From NCBI GenBank assembly GCA_036346205.1, contig JARFJB010002472.1:2038501-2102500 (forward strand): a DNA stretch of 64,000 nt, given 5' to 3'. Below the pieces are notes generated by a model. The model had not been told where the DNA came from, did not search any database, and saw nothing but the letters and a program-made list of their open reading frames with translations. Shown piece after piece: positions 59,631 through 64,000 of this stretch. This DNA comes from Vesta saturnalis (lineage: Eukaryota; Arthropoda; Insecta; Coleoptera; Lampyridae). The position numbers and the translations under genes were made by a program. Numbering within the stretch: the stretch's first letter is position 1; the number at the start of each line of letters is the position of its first letter.

Positions 59631-60587
59631 TATGCCTTAGAAGTTTTATATGATGTTATAAACGTACAGAAGAAGAATTAATAGTTGTATTTTACAAAAC
59701 GACCGTCAATTTGAACATTTGTAGCTTTTCACTTGTTTTTAACAGTTGTTCATGATTTTTACCATTCTATTGAAAAGTTTCTTAAACAAAATCAATCATT
59801 ACTTTGATATCGTTGTTATGGCCGTTGGCCTCTAAACACGCTCCAAATTTTGCAATTTGCTTAGTTTGGACTAGTCCTAAGCCTAGATAGAGTGTGAAGG
59901 AGGCACAGACTATGATAAATGCAGATTCCTCATTACTAATCCAACCTATACACCTTAAGAAACCATTGCAACAATCAATTGTTAAATTAAACGGTTAAAA
60001 GTATTCTTTTCGCCATAACTCTGGAACAAATAAAGATATCAAATTGCGTTATTTACGTTTTTGTTACAAATTTAAGCTACTTTCCGCTTATGATGTCATA
60101 ATTATACCGTATGATTTAATTTTCTGAATAAAATCAAAAAACTGGTATTATTACAAATTGCCCCTCTAACAATTTTATTATGAGCTATCGCGTACCAATG
60201 GATGCGACAGTTAAAAGTACTTACCTTTTCTTCTAAACAAGCCTAGGTTTACTACAATCGGATAAGTCGTTTAAAAATAACAGCGATTTAAATGATTACA
60301 CATTCAATAGCTTCCCCACTCTTATTAAGGTCGGTACGCCAATGAGCCTTAGACCAAAATGATGCAGAATTGTCTAAGCTTTCTAACGATGTTACCAAAG
60401 GTATGCCTTAATGTGGGAATTTTCGGAGAAATTTATAATTTTATTTTTAATTTTCAATTGCGCCTTGCGATGAATTACGGAACTTAAAAATAATTTTCAG
60501 GATTTTCTCGTGGCGACTTTTATAATGAATTTTTTCTCCACTTTTATGTCCACTAGTTTCTGAAATATGGTGGCGCCTTAATGAAAC

Positions 60588-60590
<3 letters not shown>
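59340..60590. other. No gene; one (TA)n tract at 59,591-59,632
   Basis: AT-rich DNA with no recognisable gene. The short sequence 60,301-60,590 is slightly more complex and directly abuts the (TA)n tract and element B, but shows no identifiable family. Confidence 0.4.

Positions 60591-60652
<62 letters not shown>
60591..60652. repeat. (TA)n tract left of DD41D element B
   Basis: About 60 bp of TA, with CA immediately before the CAGGGTT terminus. Confidence 0.97.
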
Positions 60653-60654
<2 letters not shown>

Positions 60655-60657
<3 letters not shown>

Positions 60658-61338
60658 GGTTATTCACGTTATACGACACGGAAGATTGTGGCTATATATC
60701 TTAGTTTTAAGAAAGTTTTATTTTTTGAATGAATACATATCTATCAGAGGTACATTTTAAAATTATAGTCACAATATACAGGTTGTCCCAAAAACCCGAT
60801 ACATGTCAAAGTTGTTTTTTTAAAATGGGGCACCCTGTATATTCTTACTTTTTCGATTTATACGGTCAAAATAAAAGTGAGTTTCATTAAGGTTTACCTC
60901 TACTAAACCTAAAGGCTTTTAATATATATTGTATTTTGTGAAAATGTAGTAATAATTTCGACACGTTTGTAGTTAAACTTTTCATGAGCGCTTCTGTACT
61001 AAACTTGGGTACTATTCAACTAATTGAATAAGTTTCATGTTGCATTTGTGAAAAATTGATTCTCTTATACAAGGTGTTCAAAAATGTTGACCTTACATTG
61101 TCAATATTTAAATTGCAATAACTTGCTTATTTCAAATGGAACCCCCTGTATTTTATATCAACGTCAGTTGTAGAATTTTATTCTCTGTCAAACGATATTA
61201 CACTTCCCTATAGCTAAATATTACAGTTCTCATGAAAAACTCACATTTAGTGAAAGTACACCGATTTTAACTATTTTAACATCTATCAAGTCAACCATGA
61301 AATTTTTACAAGTAAAATTTTATTGCTGTCAGTTGTTG
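60655..61338 (+). repeat. Left ~685-bp terminal inverted repeat of element B
   Basis: It pairs with 62,537-63,226. Long exact stretches, such as the region around TAAAAGCCTTTAGGTTTAGT and its complement, show limited divergence between the arms. Confidence 0.85.
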
Positions 61339-61399
61339 ATTTAAAAATAATAAAACTTTTGATTATGATTTTTTAAAAAATTTATTAGAAAAATAAAGA

Positions 61400-62461
61400 T
61401 AAATGAAAATATGATGAAAATGCAAAAAATAACAGTTTACTATATATAATAAATGTTCAAAGTGACGACCGTCTGATTCCAAACACATTTGTATTCGCTT
61501 TTCGAAACTTTTATCAACATTGGATAACATTTCTGGTTGGATACTTTGGAAAGCTTCTCTGATACGGTCCTTCATGTTATCTGGTGTAGTTGGGAGTGTA
61601 TTATAAAAATTCTGGTGATCGTGGAGGCCAACACTGGGGGCCATTTCTTCCTATCCAACGATTTTGGAAATGAGTATTTAGAAAATCTCGTACATCACGA
61701 TGATAATGTGCGGGAGCTCCATCCATTTGCAACCACATGTTCGCCCTCTTGTTTAAGGGGATATATTCTAATAAAATTGGAAGTTCATTTGATAAAAATT
61801 CTAAAAATAATCTTCCATTTAAATGCTCATTAAAAAAATATGGACCAATTAAATATTCGCCCATTATTCCGCCCCAAACATTAACTGACCACCTGTGTTG
61901 ATTATCAACTGTTCTAAATTGATGCGGATTGCAGTCTGAATAATAATGGAAGTTATGCCTATTGATGTTAGTGTGAAATGTGCATTCATCGCTGAACAGA
62001 ACTAGATTGAAAAAGTTTTCATTTTCTGCGATTTTATCCAGCACCCACATACGAAATGTAACTGGATTATCAAAATCATTTACCGAAAGTTCTTGGTGAC
62101 GTTGGATTTTATAATCATGGTATTTATGTTTACTAAGAATTCTAGAAACGCTAGCTTAACTAACGTTAATATCCTGAGCTATTTGGTTTTTCCCTATATG
62201 GGGATTTTCTATTACGGAGGCAATAACATCAAATTCAGTGTCTTTGTCCTGTGTCACAGGTTTCGTTCTGGTAGGCTTTTTATACTCAACACCTCCACAT
62301 TGCCTGAATTGAGCCAAAAGTCTTTCAAAAACATATTTGTTCGGATGATTCCTATTAGCAAATCTCTGAGCGTAAACTCGTGATGCCAATAAACAGTTTT
62401 GTAGGCATTCTCCAAGAATAAAAATCATATCGATTCTTTCTTCTTTGACGTAAACTTTCAT
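61400..62461 (-). pseudogene. DD41D transposase pseudogene of element B
   Basis: The start MKVYVKEERIDMIFILGE at 62,461 leads into an N-terminal HTH (LYAQRF-like, here VYAQRFANRNHPNKY). One in-frame TAA follows at about 62,156-62,158. The second HTH (SVSRILSKHKYHDYK) and the first Asp in LFSDECTF follow, then LIGPYFFNEHLNG and the second Asp in QMDGAPAH. At about 61,625 the frame breaks after WPPRSPEF. The segment that should hold LTPLDFF and the third Asp is deleted, and coding resumes in another frame at YNTLPTTPDNMKDRI through SDGRHFEHL. Spacing and motifs place it with element A, but sequence divergence is high, so it is a separate subfamily. Confidence 0.85.
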
Positions 62462-62536
62462 TTTGGATAATGAATTATAATAGAACTCTCAAACTAACTC
62501 GACAGAATGAATCACAACATAAGAACTGACATAAAT

Positions 62537-63223
62537 AAACTGACAGCAATAACATTTAACCTGTAAAAATTTCATGGTTGCCTTGATAGATGTTAAAATA
62601 GTTAAAATCGGTGTAATTTCACTAAATGTGAGTTTTTCATGAGAACTGTAATATTTAGCTATAGGGAAGTGTAATATCGTTTGATAGAGAATAAAATTCT
62701 ACAACTGACGTTGATAAGAAATACAGGGGGTTCCATTTGAAATAACCAAGTTATTGCAATTTAAATATTGACAATGTAGGGTGAACATTTTTGAACACCT
62801 TGTATAAGATAATCAATTTTTCACAAATGCAACATGAAACTTATTCAATTAGTTGAACAGTACCAAATTTTAGTACAGAAGCGCTCATGAAAAATTTAGC
62901 TACAAACGTGTCGAAATTATTACTACATTTTCACAAAATACAATATATCTTAAAAGCCTTTAGGTTTAGTAGAGGTAAACCTTAATGAAACTCACTTTTA
63001 TTTTGACCGTATAAATCGAAAAAGTAAGAATATACAGGATGTCCATTTTAAAAAAAACAACTTTGCATGTATCGGGTTTTTGGGACAACCTGCATATTGA
63101 CTATAATTTTAAAATGTACCTCTGATAGATATGTATTCATTCAAAAAATAAAACTTTCTTAAAACTAAGATATATATATATGTATATATAAACAATCTTC
63201 CGTGTCGTATAACGTGAATAACC

Positions 63224-63226
<3 letters not shown>
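62537..63226 (-). repeat. Right ~690-bp terminal inverted repeat of element B
   Basis: It pairs with the left arm. A short (TA)n expansion (63,171-63,190) distinguishes it from the left copy. Confidence 0.85.

Positions 63227-63290
<64 letters not shown>
63227..63290. repeat. (TA)n tract shared by elements B and D
   Basis: 64 bp of TA separates the right terminus of element B (…CCCTG) from the left terminus of element D (CAGGG…). Confidence 0.98.
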
Positions 63291-63293
<3 letters not shown>

Positions 63294-64000
63294 GGTTTTC
63301 CACGGTAGGCGTTCGTTAGAAGTTTATGTGGTTAGAAACAATTCAGAAATCTGAATTTTTGTACTTAAGGGTTATTTAAGATTCTCTTTCATTCTAAAAT
63401 ATTTTCAAGGTCATGTTACTTCCGGTTATACCGGAAGTCGCCACTAACTTCCTTATTTTAAATGTAACACCCTGTATATTATTTTATTTTTGGATTCTTG
63501 ACAAAATTCTAGGATAAGTCTTATAAGGGTTTTCTGTACCTTTTTTCAACTGTTTCTTAGATATCTTGATTTTTTCAATTTTCAATTTTTTCAAAAATTT
63601 TCAACACTGCTTGTCTTACTTATTTTTGACTGATGGAAAGTGCTTCTGGAGTAGACAGAAGCATAAGAACTATACTTTTGAAATACTCATTGACAATTGA
63701 TTTATTGCATACATGGTGTTCAAAATTTGATGAACCATTAAATTTTCTGTATATTATTAGATGAATAGATGCAGCATTTAGTTATGCATCGTTTGTCTAT
63801 AACATTACCTATACCTATTATCGACAATTTTCTTGTTAATTAATATTTTCTACTTTAATGTGATTTTTGACAGAAACTGAAATGTTTTTTAAAAATAAAA
63901 TGAACTTAATTCAAACTACACAAATTCTATTTTATTAAAACAATGAAATAAAACAAGAAGATAACAAAATTGAGAATATAATAACAAATGAAAAACATAA
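63291..64000 (-). mobile_element. DD41D transposon D, 3' terminal part, runs off the window
   Basis: It starts CAGGGTTTTCCACGG after TA and holds the near-palindrome CTTCCGGTTATACCGGAAG starting 128 bp in (127 to its flanking A), as element A does. From about 63,835 to the window end it is the complement of fragment E (31,700-31,880), the 3' non-coding part after a DD41D transposase. The element therefore lies on the minus strand, with its transposase stop just beyond 64,000. Confidence 0.75.

Larger units (their letters stand above)
60655..63226 (-). mobile_element. DD41D mariner-type transposon B with ~685-bp TIRs, inactive
   Basis: It begins CAGGGTTATTCACGTTATAC and ends with the complement at 63,226, followed by TA. 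The inverted repeats run about 60,655-61,338 and 62,537-63,226, so more than half of the element is repeat. The minus strand between them carries a DD41D transposase with one stop and one deletion. Terminal-like motifs recur inside both arms (CAGGTTGTCCC near 60,779, CACCCTGTATATT near 60,831, CCCCCTGTATTT near 61,143). (TA)n DNA flanks both ends. Confidence 0.85.

Overview
The window looks like intergenic DNA from an AT-rich arthropod genome, probably an insect. It holds about fourteen (TA)n tracts, a multi-kilobase TG-type minisatellite, piggyBac, mariner, pogo-like, Penelope-like and jockey-like elements, a satellite family, and short introns with GT/AG borders. The species cannot be told from the sequence. 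All calls are by eye; no search was run.

Layout. 0.6-4.7 kb is an inverted-arm repeat element built of ~115 bp units. 6.9-10.4 kb is a pogo/Jerky-like DNA transposon with an intron-containing, broken transposase, many subterminal GGCCAATCAC motifs and a captured piece of an unrelated DD41D mariner-type transposase. 13.85-16.25 kb is an octamer minisatellite and its degenerate tail. 16.6-20.5 kb is a decayed jockey-like non-LTR retrotransposon on the minus strand. 24.5-25.2 kb holds a MITE pair. 25.9-27.1 kb is a protein-primed type B DNA polymerase relic. 27.1-28.6 kb and 39.5-40.8 kb are two Penelope-like elements bounded by inverted terminal repeats. 28.9-31.5 kb is a DD41D transposon with ~600 bp terminal inverted repeats and an apparently intact transposase. 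32.1-34.2 kb is a broken piggyBac. 38.3-39.3 kb is a mariner relic. 43-57 kb carries ~118 bp satellite arrays in both orientations, interrupted by a MITE and a 1.9 kb insertion. 60.7-63.2 kb is a second, broken DD41D element with ~685 bp inverted repeats. A third DD41D end runs off the window from 63,291.

The only convincing host gene is a three-exon minus-strand gene at 58.6-59.3 kb. It encodes a small secreted Asn-rich protein with a Kazal-like cysteine module and has a TATA box.

The most interesting observations are these. A near-palindrome lies exactly 127 bp from each of three termini of divergent DD41D elements. TA-targeting transposons repeatedly abut (TA)n tracts. One open frame joins the tail of the pogo-type transposase to part of a DD41D transposase. 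A tRNA-like A/B box and a hammerhead-like core sit together in the 3' region of a Penelope-like element.
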